Positions 56,101-64,000 of a DNA stretch of 64,000 bases are shown piece by piece. The DNA comes from Mesostigma viride (Eukaryota; Streptophyta; Mesostigmatophyceae; Mesostigmatales; Mesostigmataceae): positions 1,884,509 through 1,948,508 of the forward strand of contig RPFO01000164.1 of the NCBI GenBank assembly GCA_009746045.1, given 5' to 3'. Position 1 is the first letter of the stretch; the number at the start of each line of letters is the position of its first letter. Below the pieces are notes generated by a model. That model searched no databases. It had not been told where the DNA came from and saw nothing but the letters and a program-made list of their open reading frames with translations. The translations under genes were made by a program, and so were the position numbers.

Positions 56101-56303
56101 AATCTGTGACTGCTGCTGTGCATACTGATCTGGACTGGGTGATTTTGAAACAGGAAACAAGCTATTTTTCCAGCTGGCAGCATCTGCCAGACGAGGAGAA
56201 CCTGGCTGACGCATTGACCAAGATTCCGTCATTAGCAGCAACCCAGTACCAGCTTCTGTGTGATGCAATGAATCCCTATCTGTCTAGTCAGACAAATGGA
56301 TGA
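53136..56303 (+). CDS. Element B pol: integrase core, protease-like, RT, RNase H
   Basis: Open from the LTR border to 56303 with no stop (about 1,055 codons); no ATG near the start, the first in-frame ATG being at about 53241. The integrase D-D-E residues lie in GDVVHIDG, ILLDQQFSC and GVIERTIRSVK. A retropepsin-like unit follows (LAVDTQAQVSVISAQAIPG; MIPILGIQTPFQVVEG; LLGEPF). RT motifs: LRLKFVLKHK, DIKRAFLRGD and the catalytic FVWHGDDQLICG. RNase H: NSAECRAVVSAVQHARS, HLHTDSQSVISF, ENLADALTK. The order INT-PR-RT-RH differs from copia (PR-INT-RT-RH) and Ty3 (PR-RT-RH-INT). It probably cannot make particles alone; A-type gag could complement it. Confidence 0.8.
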   Translation, partial: ELKRPTQRGIIVGDVVHIDGEQYLILKDTWSRFTVMEPLPGMAKEQLRAALVIALPRFYPVDTILLDQQFSCLAECEGWDANIEIAGLQDHEGQGVIERTIRSVKTLVAKSTDLKATSGSYADRALWCSEICATLHLRPVLHAPWGEILPIGLQAGVYPPEVLALYNTVRAKVADKLAEKDITHPRTVFQLGEQVLYFKETKHGKTGMWYGPCTVLRMTKKGKNMDIRSLETGRKHRVSSHRVKKYFPPLADVPGEESLNMDSLLNSGEQAEPPSIPTPGADDGTTTPSVIPPPLSEVRVTPQPGVSPSGQSSTRHEVPEQNKGNPAEFKSKLEKALAALHKAHKSKAKQASGLAKVSAVCSDYSQESCILAVDTQAQVSVISAQAIPGLQLAPSPWTQVQDFSGKTTLDVLSQVMIPILGIQTPFQVVEGYMGNALLGEPFISYPGVTITASQLRVTGVGAIPLDHYKIPLSQLVHGLDAYIKAINIKYGPGEIPDLEKKVHNQRPHPQSFGVGKWDLAMHSPHNYDALIQQCKTQKGFQKWIQAIRHQAREEWVLPNPKHPDYKPPVTPVWEIPEGAKKLRLKFVLKHKAQPVGSPIYHARPCVTELKGMSKLSKGELYTPGLQQTSLRILLSVFLHHLNAGQDYACKATDIKRAFLRGDPDKAQDVWKGQVYVVPTPAAWAHDIDEPYLLLNLGVEGLQSAPTIFRKSAEEVFKKLNATYDDLDPCLFAVPTPSGLLLFVWHGDDQLICGPRAEVDKFIQQVQQSYEIGKQTELGPEPLQFCGIMLALEEQQEQWVCTLSPPAQYLEECLELLDIPCIPAHMCATVKGKLGWLSAICAPHLAVVSRIDDTVLQTMKPKDLQKLLQAGPSLVIHPLNLMEDIHINCLMDSSMESRVITKMDAREAGVFFLTNKGDYMSMVSWYSRLHRRKAVGSNSAECRAVVSAVQHARSLQHILTWLQTQAGSKADVHAHLHTDSQSVISFLNKKSVTAAVHTDLDWVILKQETSYFSSWQHLPDEENLADALTKIPSLAATQYQLLCDAMNPYLSSQTNG

Positions 56304-56637
56304 TGAAATAGGGCACTCCAGACTAATGGTGCAGACTATGGTCTTTCCCAGCTGGTGGCAACTTGGCAACAAACATAATAATTTCTTGATGTGCCCCCTG
56401 GTTTTTCCATAGCCACTCATCACTCCACTGACTTGTACAAACAGGGGATCCTAGGTTCAGAAACCTCAAAGACACTGTCAGATTTAAAGGCAATGGGGTC
56501 TGTGGGCGCTTTAATTCACAACGTCCATTGTGGTCTGATATGAGTTTTCCTGTACCAATGTCTTATTCATGATATTGCCAAGTACCTGAAAAAAAACAAA
56601 AAGGAATAAAAACTGGAGGTGCAGCACTGATGCCTTA

Positions 56638-56662
56638 AAAAAAAAAAAAAAAAAAAAAAAAA
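56638..56662 (+). repeat. A25 tract before the 3' LTR of B
   Basis: An adenine run followed by GAATAAAACTGG and the LTR. A parallel GAATAAAAACTGGAGG lies about 55 bp upstream, so the site before the LTR seems duplicated; the region takes the polypurine-tract position. Confidence 0.6.
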
Positions 56663-56674
56663 GAATAAAACTGG

Positions 56675-57117
56675 AGTTAGCCTCTAGTCGTGGACATAGG
56701 CTAAGTACCAGATAGCAATGTGCTATCTGGGGTTTCGCACGTGTAGGCTCGGTCAGAAGTCCCGGCTATATGTGATTCGGCAGGCTAGACTATTCGATAG
56801 CCGAGTCCTGGTGACGGACGCCAGTACCCAAGTAGGATTGGCGGTACGGCGTCGCCAGTACCCACTCGGGACTGACATTGAGGTGTCGGATGTTGGACTA
56901 AGGTCCTGAGAGTCTAGCAGTGGCGTCGCGCCACTCAGGCTGCACCACAGAGCCCAACGGCCACTGTCGGCTGCTCCAGACGTGGCAGCCAGGCAGAGCG
57001 TTGCTTGTCGACAATGCTAAATGCCCTTGTGCACGTTGGGTGCGGGGCTTGTGATTTATTGTAATAAACACATGCGTTAGGCCATTGAGCATTGAGAGGT
57101 CCACTCGTTTATTAACT
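56675..57117 (+). repeat. 3' LTR of element B
   Basis: Same length and sequence as 52692-53134. Followed by the TSD TCTCC. Confidence 0.92.
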
Positions 57118-57122
57118 TCTCC

Positions 57123-58639
57123 CCCCAACCCCTGCAGTACAAGGAGGGACTGCTGGCCCTGGGCGCGAGGAAGGGCAAAGAGGCGGACTGTCCAGTCCGG
57201 CCTGCTATGATCATGGGAGAACCACTCCCTGACATACCCGAGGATGAGGCTGCTTTTCAGGCAGCCCTCCGGGAGCATGAGGTACGCAAGGAGATGAAGC
57301 GTCTCATGCGGGAGGAGGCCAGGAGGAGAGCAGAGGCAGACACCCCTGCCCGCCCCTCCACCGATGGGGCTGGACCCAGTGGGGTTACCCGGACACCCCC
57401 GGGCTCCCCCAGGGCCACCATGACCCCCCCTCCCCCTCCCCCACCACCCCAGGTTCGCCCTGTGGGTTGGGGCCCCCTCCCAAACCAGGGGGGGTGGCCA
57501 GGACCCCAGGAGGCCCTGGGGGGAGGTGCAGAGGTGCCACAGGCACCCAACAGGCCTGCTGAGGCCCCCCCAAGGAGCGGGGATGTCCTGGAACAGCTCG
57601 CCATTCTCCAGGCCCAGCTGGCCTCGTTGCAAGATCAGCAGTTAACAGCTAACCAGCTGCAAACTGTCGAGGGCCTGCGCGCCCTGATGTCGCGGTATGA
57701 GCGGGGGACCATCAACCTGGACCCCACCCGCCTGCAACAAGCAACCGACAGCTTCTTGAGGGCCAACCCCCCTCTCACAGGTGTGTTTAACCCTCATAAA
57801 AAGGAATCCAAAATCAATATTGCTGGCTTGCCTGAGGGTCACACTGTTGAACAAGCTAAGCAATTTGTTTTTGCTTTGGAGTATGGGATGGAAGGTCTTA
57901 ACCTTAGACATCAGTTTAAGGCTCTCAGGGCCTCCTCCACATTCCATCAATCATCTCCTGCAATCAGAGCATTGATTCAAACCTATCAGGAACGTACCCT
58001 GACACCTGAAGCAGCCATTGAACAGTGGCCTACCTTTATCACTGATCTGAAACAGCTAGTGCTTACCAATAACCACATGGAAGCAGTAGAACGTTTCAAC
58101 TGGCTTGCTGCATATAAGGTGAACAAGAATAACCTCTCTGGGGATGCAAAAACATACAGGGTAATGATTGAGAAAGACCTTGAGCTTCTCAAGCTCCAAC
58201 CAAGGTATCTCATCCACACCTGGCTAACAAAAGCTAATTTGCAACCTTCTGTCCTGGCTACCCTGCTTACAGGCCTCAAGTCCCTCTGGGACAACTTCAG
58301 AGCTGCCATGCTCTATATCGAGGAGGCAGTGGACCCCCTGGGTACTGGCAACAACCAGGCCCAGGACCCCAAGGTCCAGGGTGTCCAAGGCCACAAACGC
58401 AAGGGGCAGGCCAGCCAGGGGGGGGCACCCAAGACCCACAAGTCCTCCCACCAAGGGGGCAGTGGCTCTCAGGGGCGTGGCAACACGTGGCACCGTGTGC
58501 CCCTGCATGGCAACCCCAACAACAACAACAACAACAACAACAACAGGTCCCAGCAGGGCAACAATAACAACAGGTCCCAACAGGGCCAAAACAACAACAA
58601 CAACAGGTCCCAGCAGGGCCAGAACCGGTCCCAGCAGGG

Positions 58640-58670
<31 letters not shown>

Positions 58671-58697
58671 CAGCCTGGCAACCCTGGGGGTCCATAA
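57123..58697 (+). CDS. Element A gag, C-terminal (capsid-like) part
   Basis: Open frame QPLQYKEGLLALGARKGKEA to the stop at 58695-58697. A Pro-rich stretch, a short coiled coil (LAILQAQLASLQDQQL), then a helical capsid-like region (AIEQWPTFITDLKQLVLTNN, AVERFNWLAAYKVNKN, YLIHTWLTKANLQP), then an Asn-rich linker with RSQQGNNNN repeats. From about 57780 codon use changes from GC-rich to A/T-richer. Capsid-like by position and helicity only. The CCHC knuckle that normally ends gag lies in the -1 frame, at the start of pol. Confidence 0.7.
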
Positions 58698-61600
58698 GGT
58701 GCCTGAGGTGCTTCCAACGAGGGCACGCACGGCACAACTGCCCCAACAACGACTCCCTGGCCAACGGGGTGGATCTCTGCCCGGGCTGCTGGCACGCACG
58801 TCATCCCCTGGGGCCTCCAGGCAGCCGTTGCAACAGGCCTCGCTACCCAAATCAATGTGAGTTCACTCACCTTATGTACTCTGAGGATGATGATCTCATT
58901 ACCATTGGGGATGGCAACCAGGGCATAATTGATTTTGAGGCAGCAACCTTACTGTCCTCCCAACACCCTGTTCTGGAACCTTACATAAAAGCACTAACCC
59001 CTACTGTTGACAACTCCATAGATATCAAGGAGCTTGCTCATCAGCTGCACCTAGCCATGGGTCATGAAACAGTGGCTGAGGAACTGGCCAGACGGCTGGG
59101 GGGTAGTAGCATGGGAAAACAACTCAGGAATGCAGTAAAACTGGCTAGACAACACTGTCAAGAATGTCAGTTCAATAGCCCCAAACCTCAAAAATGGCAT
59201 ACTGCAACTCCTTCCACCAATAGGGGCATGATAGTGGGGGATGTGATGCACATCAACAAAGATGTCCAACCCTACCTGATCCTAAAAGACTCATGGTCCA
59301 GGTTCACAGTAATGGAACCCCTACCTGGCATGTCTGCAGGGCAGCTACGTGTTGCACTCATGATTGCTTTACCCAGATTCTACCCAGTTGACAGAATTTT
59401 GCTTGATCAACAATTTTCTTGTCTGACTGACCTGGAAGGGTGTGAAGCAATAGAGATTGCTGGGCTGGAAGATCATGAGGGTCAGGGGGTCATTGAAAGA
59501 ACCATCAGATCTGTCAAAACCCTACTAGCCAAAAATCCTTCCAAGGATGCTACTTCAGGGGTCTATTGTGACAGGGCACTCTGGTGTCATGAAATGTGCA
59601 CAACCCTAAACATGAGACCTGTCTTGCATGCCACGTGGGGTGAAGTAATCCCAGCAGGCCTGCAGGCAGGTGTATATCCCCCAGAGGTGATAGCACTGTA
59701 CAACACTGCACGTGCACAAACCTCAGCAAAACTGGCAGAAAAAGATAAAACCCATTCCAGGCCAGTATTCCAAAAAGGTGATCAAGTTCTCTATTACAAG
59801 GAAAACAGCTTTGGTAAGGTTGGAACTTGGCTAGGTCCAGTTACCATCCGTGGATTTACCAAAAACAGCAAGACCGTGGAGGTCAAGCACAATATCAATG
59901 GGAAGCGTCACAGGGTGAGCTGTCATAGAATTAAGAAGTATTATTCTCCCATGGCAGACGTGCCTGGGGAAGAGTCTTTAAGCATGGACTCACTACTTCT
60001 ATCTGGCAACTCCAGCATGCCCAGCAGTAGCTCTGAGCCACCAATTACTGCTGTTGACAGCACCACAGCACCCTCTGTGAACCCTTCCACCCTCAGTGAA
60101 GCCAGGCCCACTTCACAACCTGGGGATTGCTTAACCAGGCACGAGGTAGCTGGGTTGGAAGCATTAGCTCAGCCCCAAGGCACCAAATTGTCTGCCAACC
60201 CTCCCGCTCTGAGGTCAAGATTGGCAGTCGCCTTGCAAGCATTACACAGGTCACATAAGCAACAAGCTGCTGTGGCCGCAGGGTTGGCAAAAGTCTCAGC
60301 TGTGTGCACTAGTCAGGACCCCTGGACCCTGGCAATAGACACTCAGGCACAGGTCAGTGTGATCAGTGCACAAGCCATCCCTGGTCTTGAGATTGCACCT
60401 TCATTTTGGGCACGGGTGCAGGATTTCTCAGGCCAAAGCTCACTGGATGTAGTGGGACAAGTGATGCTCCCTATACTTGGTATTCAGACACCCTTCCAGG
60501 TGGTGGAGGGGTACTCTGGTAACACCTTGTTGGGGGAACCTTTTGTATCCTATCCTGGGGTGCTTATCTCAGCTAATGAGCTCAGTGTCACAGGGGTGGG
60601 TGCAGTTCCTCTGGACCACTTTAAAATCCCTCTCTCCAGTATTGTCCCTGGTATGGATGCTGTCATCAAGGCAGTCAACACTCAGTATGCACCAGGGGAG
60701 ATCCCTGATCTGGACAAGTTAGTGCACAGCCAGTTCCTCCATCCCTCAGCCTTTGGGCTGGGTAAGTGGGACATAGCCATGCACTCACCCCACCAAATCT
60801 CCCACGTCATACAAGAATGCAAAACACAAAAAGGGTTTACCAAGTGGCTGATGGCCATTGTCCACCAAGCCAGGCAGGAATGGGTCCTGCCCAACCCCAA
60901 AAACCCTCAATACAAACCGCCTGTCACCCCTTCATGGGACGTGCCAGAGGGAGCCAAAAAGCTCAGATTAAAATTTGTTCTCAAACAAAAACCACAAAAA
61001 GTGGGCTCCCCAATCTTCCATGCCAGACCATGTGTCACAGAATTAAAGGGGACCTCCACACTGCCAAAAGGGGAAACATACACACCTGGGCTGCAACAAA
61101 CCTCACTCAGGATCATGCTCTCCCTCTTCCTCCACAACCTCAATGCAGGCCAAGACTATGTCTGCAAAGCCACTGATATTAAAAGGGCCTTCCTCAGGGG
61201 GGACCCAGAAAAGGCTGAATCTGTGTGGAAAGGGAAGGTGTACGTGGTAGACACCCCAGCTGTGTGGAAACCTTATATTGATGAGCCCCACCTTATCATC
61301 AACATTGGGGTGGAAGGGCTTGTCAGTGCCCCAAAAATTTTCAGAGACTCAGCAGAGGAAGTATTCAAAAAGCTCAAGGCCACGTATGATGACCTGGACC
61401 CATGCTTTTTTGTTGTACCCACCCCCTCTGGACTGCTGTTCTTTGTGTGGCATGGAGATGACCAACTCATTTGTGGGCCTAGAGCTGAGGTGGAAACCTT
61501 TATTCAGCAGGTCCAGGAATCATATGAGATTGGCAAACAGGTGGAATTGAGCACAACCCCCATCCAGTTCTGTGGCATCATGTTGCAGCTGCATAGGCAG

Positions 61601-62382
61601 CCAGATCAGTGGGTCTGCTCTCTCTCCCTCCTGCAGAATATATCCAAGATTGTCTAGATCTGCTGCAGGACAACTACCTCCCCTTACATATGTGTGCCAC
61701 TGTTCAGGGCAAACTGGGGTGGTGGTCAGCCATCTGTGGGGCTCCCTTAGCTGTCATCAGCAGGGTCACCCATGATGTTCTAGTCAAGATCAAATGCAGT
61801 CACATCAGGAAGTTGGTCAATGACTGTCCCCCCCTCATCCTCCATGGCCTGAATCTGATGGAAGACATCCACATCCAATGTGTCATGGACAGCTCCATGG
61901 AGAGCAGAACAATCAATCAGATGGGGGCACGGGAATCAGGGCTGTTTTTTCTCACCAACAGGTCAGATTACATGTCCCTCACTTCCTGGTACAGCAGGCT
62001 ACACCGCAGAAAACCTGGCAGCAGCAACTCAGCTGAATGTCGTGCTGTGGTGTCTGCTGCATTGCATGCTCGTTCCCTGCAGCACATGCTCACCTGGCTA
62101 CAAACCCAGGCAGGCAGCACATGCAATGTCATCTCACATCTCTATACTGACAGCCAATCTGTGATCAGTTTTCTAACCAAGAAATCTGTCTCTGCTGCTG
62201 TCCACACTGACTTGGATTGGGTGATCCTCAAACAGGAGGCCACCTATTTTTCCAGCTGGACTCATGTGGATGATGAGGACAACCCAGCAGACGCTCTCAC
62301 GAAGCTGCGGGATGCTGCTGGCCAACAGTACCAGCTCCTCTTTCAGAACATGAACCCCTATGATATCAGAGTCAGTGTTTGA
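58694..62382 (+). CDS. Element A pol: CCHC, integrase, protease-like, RT, RNase H (one frameshift)
   Basis: The frame is -1 to gag and overlaps its stop. CLRCFQRGHARHNC is a CX2CX4HX4C knuckle, with a second Cys cluster CPGCW. The integrase zinc finger is HLAMGH with CQEC; the core D-D-E lies in GDVMHIN, ILLDQQFSC and GVIERTIRSVK. Then the retropepsin-like LAIDTQAQVSVISAQAIPG, PILGIQTPFQVVEG and LLGEPF; RT with ATDIKRAFLRGD and FVWHGDDQLICG. A 1-base loss at about 61630 stops the frame at 61657; the rest (CLDLLQDNYLP to RNase H SNSAECRAVVSA, LYTDSQSVISF, NPADALTK) continues in the next frame to 62382. Only this frameshift, and perhaps the gag C run, keeps A from being intact. It is about as divergent from B as two families of one lineage. 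Confidence 0.8.
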
Positions 62383-62756
62383 ATAAATGACTGGCCATAG
62401 CACAGTACACAACCACCACACCCCCTTACCACAGCGATAGCTGCTGGGCGCCATAAAATTCAACACATTCGTTGTGGGGTGTGAGTGCTGGCTAGGTCAG
62501 ATTTGTATCCATTTGCAGCTTGAGGACACAAGCTTTGTATCCATTTACTTAATGTGTGCTTCAGTAACTGGCCAAACCAGCCAGCTGTGTACACCTTATT
62601 TAATGTGCAATATAACACCTGGCCAGAACAGCCAGCTGTAACCAACCTGGCTCAACCAGCCATGTCTCTTTTGTACCCCTAATCAACTTAAAAACAATAA
62701 CAATAATGTTGGGGGTGCAGACCTGCATTAAGAAATAAATAATAAAACAATACTGG
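62383..62756 (+). other. Element A 3' internal non-coding
   Basis: Holds three loose repeats around TGTATCCATTT and AACTGGCCAAACCAGCCAGCTG-type blocks (the latter about 35 bp apart), then GGGGGTGCAGACCTGCATTA and AATAAAACAATACTGG at the LTR border, like AATAAAACTGG in B. Confidence 0.5.
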
Positions 62757-63227
62757 AGTTAGTCTCCATGCTTTGCTGTAGACTAAGTCTCAAAGGCATT
62801 GTGAATACAACGTATGAATAAGCCTTGTAAACCTACGTTGGTATGTGAATATAAATACCACGTGGGCTATGCAGATAGGAATGCTAGTCGAGTCGCATAC
62901 GTTTCCCTAGATAGGTACTTTGGGTACTGAGGTACGTGACAGATGTCAGTACCCAGTATACGTAGTGTCCTGTCATTGGACGGTACTAGAGTATCCTAGA
63001 TAGGGACCGTACTGCAGCGTGCATTGATTTGTGATCGCACGATGCAGTGACTAGACGCTACCTGTCATCGTGTGGCCTCGGGCCAACGGTCTGCACCCAA
63101 CGGTCACTGGCGGCGCAGCCGGTGAGAGGAACGTTGATAAAGGGTAAACCTATTTTCTAATGAACCAAGCAATTCATTGCTCCAAGCTTCAGTGTTCTCA
63201 AGCAATATATCCCACCGCATTCTAACT
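62757..63227 (+). repeat. 3' LTR of element A
   Basis: 471 bp; differs from the 5' LTR at four sites (C/T at two positions, one G and one T lost). TSD CCACC follows. Confidence 0.9.
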
Positions 63228-64000
63228 CCACCGACTCCCTCACCGCCCAGCTCCGCGACATTGACCAACGTCTTAAGGATAATGCCATCGCTATCGAGGT
63301 CCTGCAGAACACCGCGGGCCTCACCGCCCAGGCGGTGAAGGACATTGCCGCCAAGCCAGCCTCTGCTGGCCTGGCCGGCGATGCTCCTCCCATCACGACC
63401 TGGGCGGACATGCTTAAGCAGCACACCACCTCCACCACCTCCGCCGTCGCAGCCCAGCTCCAGCGGCAGACGCTTGACCTCCGCGAGGAGGCCGAGCTTG
63501 CCAAGCGCAGCCTTAACGTCATTGTCAAGAACCTCGACATGGAGGAAGGTGAGAATTCCGAGAAGCTTGCACGTGCGTTTGAGAGAGAAATTCTTAGTCG
63601 CATGGGCCTTACTGGTGAGATCGACCTGGTCGCCCACCGCCTTCCCCGCGCGCGGGGTAAGGCAGGGCCGCCCCGCTCCTTCTCACCTTTAAGACCCCGG
63701 CGGACAAGATTTCTTTTCTCCGACGCCGCAAGCGGCTCGAGAAGACTCTCTTCACCCTTGACGACGACTTGACCCTGGCGCAGCAACAACGGCGACGGGA
63801 GCTATGGCCCCTACCTCCAGCTCCGGCAGACCAAGGCGGGGCAGCCGGTGTACTGGAAGGGGCGGCCATCTACGTCGGCCACAAGCCCTGGCAGGCGACC
63901 CCCGCGGCCCCAACGACTCCAGACGCCCCAGCTTAGGGGAATACAGCAGTAGTAGTGTAGAATATAGTAGACCGTGGGCTCAAGTACATGCTACGCCCCG

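Larger units (their letters stand above)
52692..57117 (+). mobile_element. LTR retrotransposon B, gag-less, identical LTRs
   Basis: LTRs 52692-53134 and 56675-57117 (443 bp each, no difference seen). Target duplication TCTCC at 52687-52691 and 57118-57122. Termini AGTTA...TAACT. The internal region enters directly in the integrase: gag, CCHC and the integrase zinc finger are absent. It is related to A in pol but its LTR sequence differs. Young insertion. Confidence 0.9.
51143..63227 (+). mobile_element. LTR retrotransposon A (copia-like), nested host of B
   Basis: LTRs 51143-51615 (473 bp) and 62757-63227 (471 bp) differ by two substitutions and two 1-bp indels. Target duplication CCACC at 51138-51142 and 63228-63232. 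The LTR termini are AGTTA...TAACT rather than TG...CA. Internal order: gag, CCHC, integrase, protease-like, RT, RNase H. Without B and its duplication it is about 7.65 kb. Confidence 0.9.
50466..63936 (+). pseudogene. ORF1 of element X, copy 3, split by element A
   Basis: The N-terminal part (50466-51142) starts MSKRPSTQRSLTAALGNENT and stays open for 225 codons. The C-terminal part (63233-63936) has KRSLNVIVKNLDMEEGENSE, LTGEIDLVAHRLPRARGKAG, TLDDDLTLAQQQRRRELW and AAIYVGHKPW. A C run of 10 at 51121 is one base shorter than in copy 2 (11), and that single base accounts for the frame difference across the insertion. A second one-base loss lies at about 63670. Apart from these homopolymer changes it is the best-preserved X ORF1. 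Confidence 0.7.
50292..64000 (+). mobile_element. Element X, copy 3, host of nested LTR elements
   Basis: The 5' end has mixed CCACGACGAG/CCACGAG heptamers (to about 50332), then the leader and ORF1. It is split by LTR element A at 51143. The remainder (63233-64000) holds the ORF1 3' half, GGGGAATACAGCAG and the start of the 3'UTR, and runs off the window. It was inserted in the 71-bp minisatellite; the downstream TSD lies outside the window. Confidence 0.75.

Noticed and set aside
53136..56303. Ty3-type (gypsy) identity of A and B
   Set aside because: The integrase lies before RT and the RT and RNase H blocks (DIKRAFLRGD, SAECRAVV, ADALTK) are copia-like; only the protease position is odd.

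Overview
The window is nuclear DNA of a repeat-rich eukaryote. Genes are split by GT-AG introns, poly(A) tracts and (A)TGTAATAAA-like 3' signals occur, and most of the sequence is mobile elements of many classes plus satellites. The composition, TGTAA-type 3' ends and a Ty1/copia lineage would suit a unicellular alga or green-lineage protist, but nothing I can read fixes the species. Only three non-repeat-derived or possibly host-relevant genes are well supported: an 11-exon coiled-coil protein (13644 to 4693, minus), a divergently transcribed RlmJ-like N6-adenine rRNA methyltransferase (14646 to 16290, plus), and a large three-exon transposase-type gene (29502 to 26080, minus).

Layout. 0.6-4.4 kb: a copy of a non-LTR-type element, here called X (ORF1 only), with truncated relatives and a foldback MITE. 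4.7-13.6 kb: the coiled-coil gene, with MITEs and a short SINE-like repeat in its introns. 14.6-16.3 kb: the RlmJ-like gene. 16.6-18.5 kb: a second X copy running into a 184-bp satellite (to about 19.7 kb). 19.8-21.1 kb: three abutting tetranucleotide microsatellites. 22-25.4 kb: dispersed direct repeats and two X 3' ends placed tail to tail. 26-30.2 kb: the transposase gene and an upstream cluster of GGCCGGCG-centred repeats. 32.5-33 kb: a 30-bp minisatellite.

33.2-64 kb is one nested stack. A 71-bp minisatellite, inverted on itself near 34,876, is the base layer. Into it went (i) a 5.2-kb LINE (36,666-48,471, minus, TSD TACGTACAT), itself split by a 6,634-bp terminal-inverted-repeat element (38,388-45,021, TSD AAG) whose arms are inverted arrays of a 173-bp satellite and whose centre carries Tudor-like and PHD-like ORFs; (ii) a 493-bp MITE (49,701-50,193); and (iii) a third X copy starting at about 50,292, split by LTR retrotransposon A (51,143-63,227, TSD CCACC), which is in turn split by LTR retrotransposon B (52,692-57,117, TSD TCTCC, identical LTRs).

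Two points look most novel. The LTR elements have a copia-like pol whose retropepsin-like domain lies after the integrase (GAG-INT-PR-RT-RH). The ORF1-only X elements, the LINE and two tiny SINE-like insertions share one 3'-terminal hairpin with compensatory base changes followed by a TTAA/TTTAA-type tail, which suggests that they depend on a common LINE reverse transcriptase.
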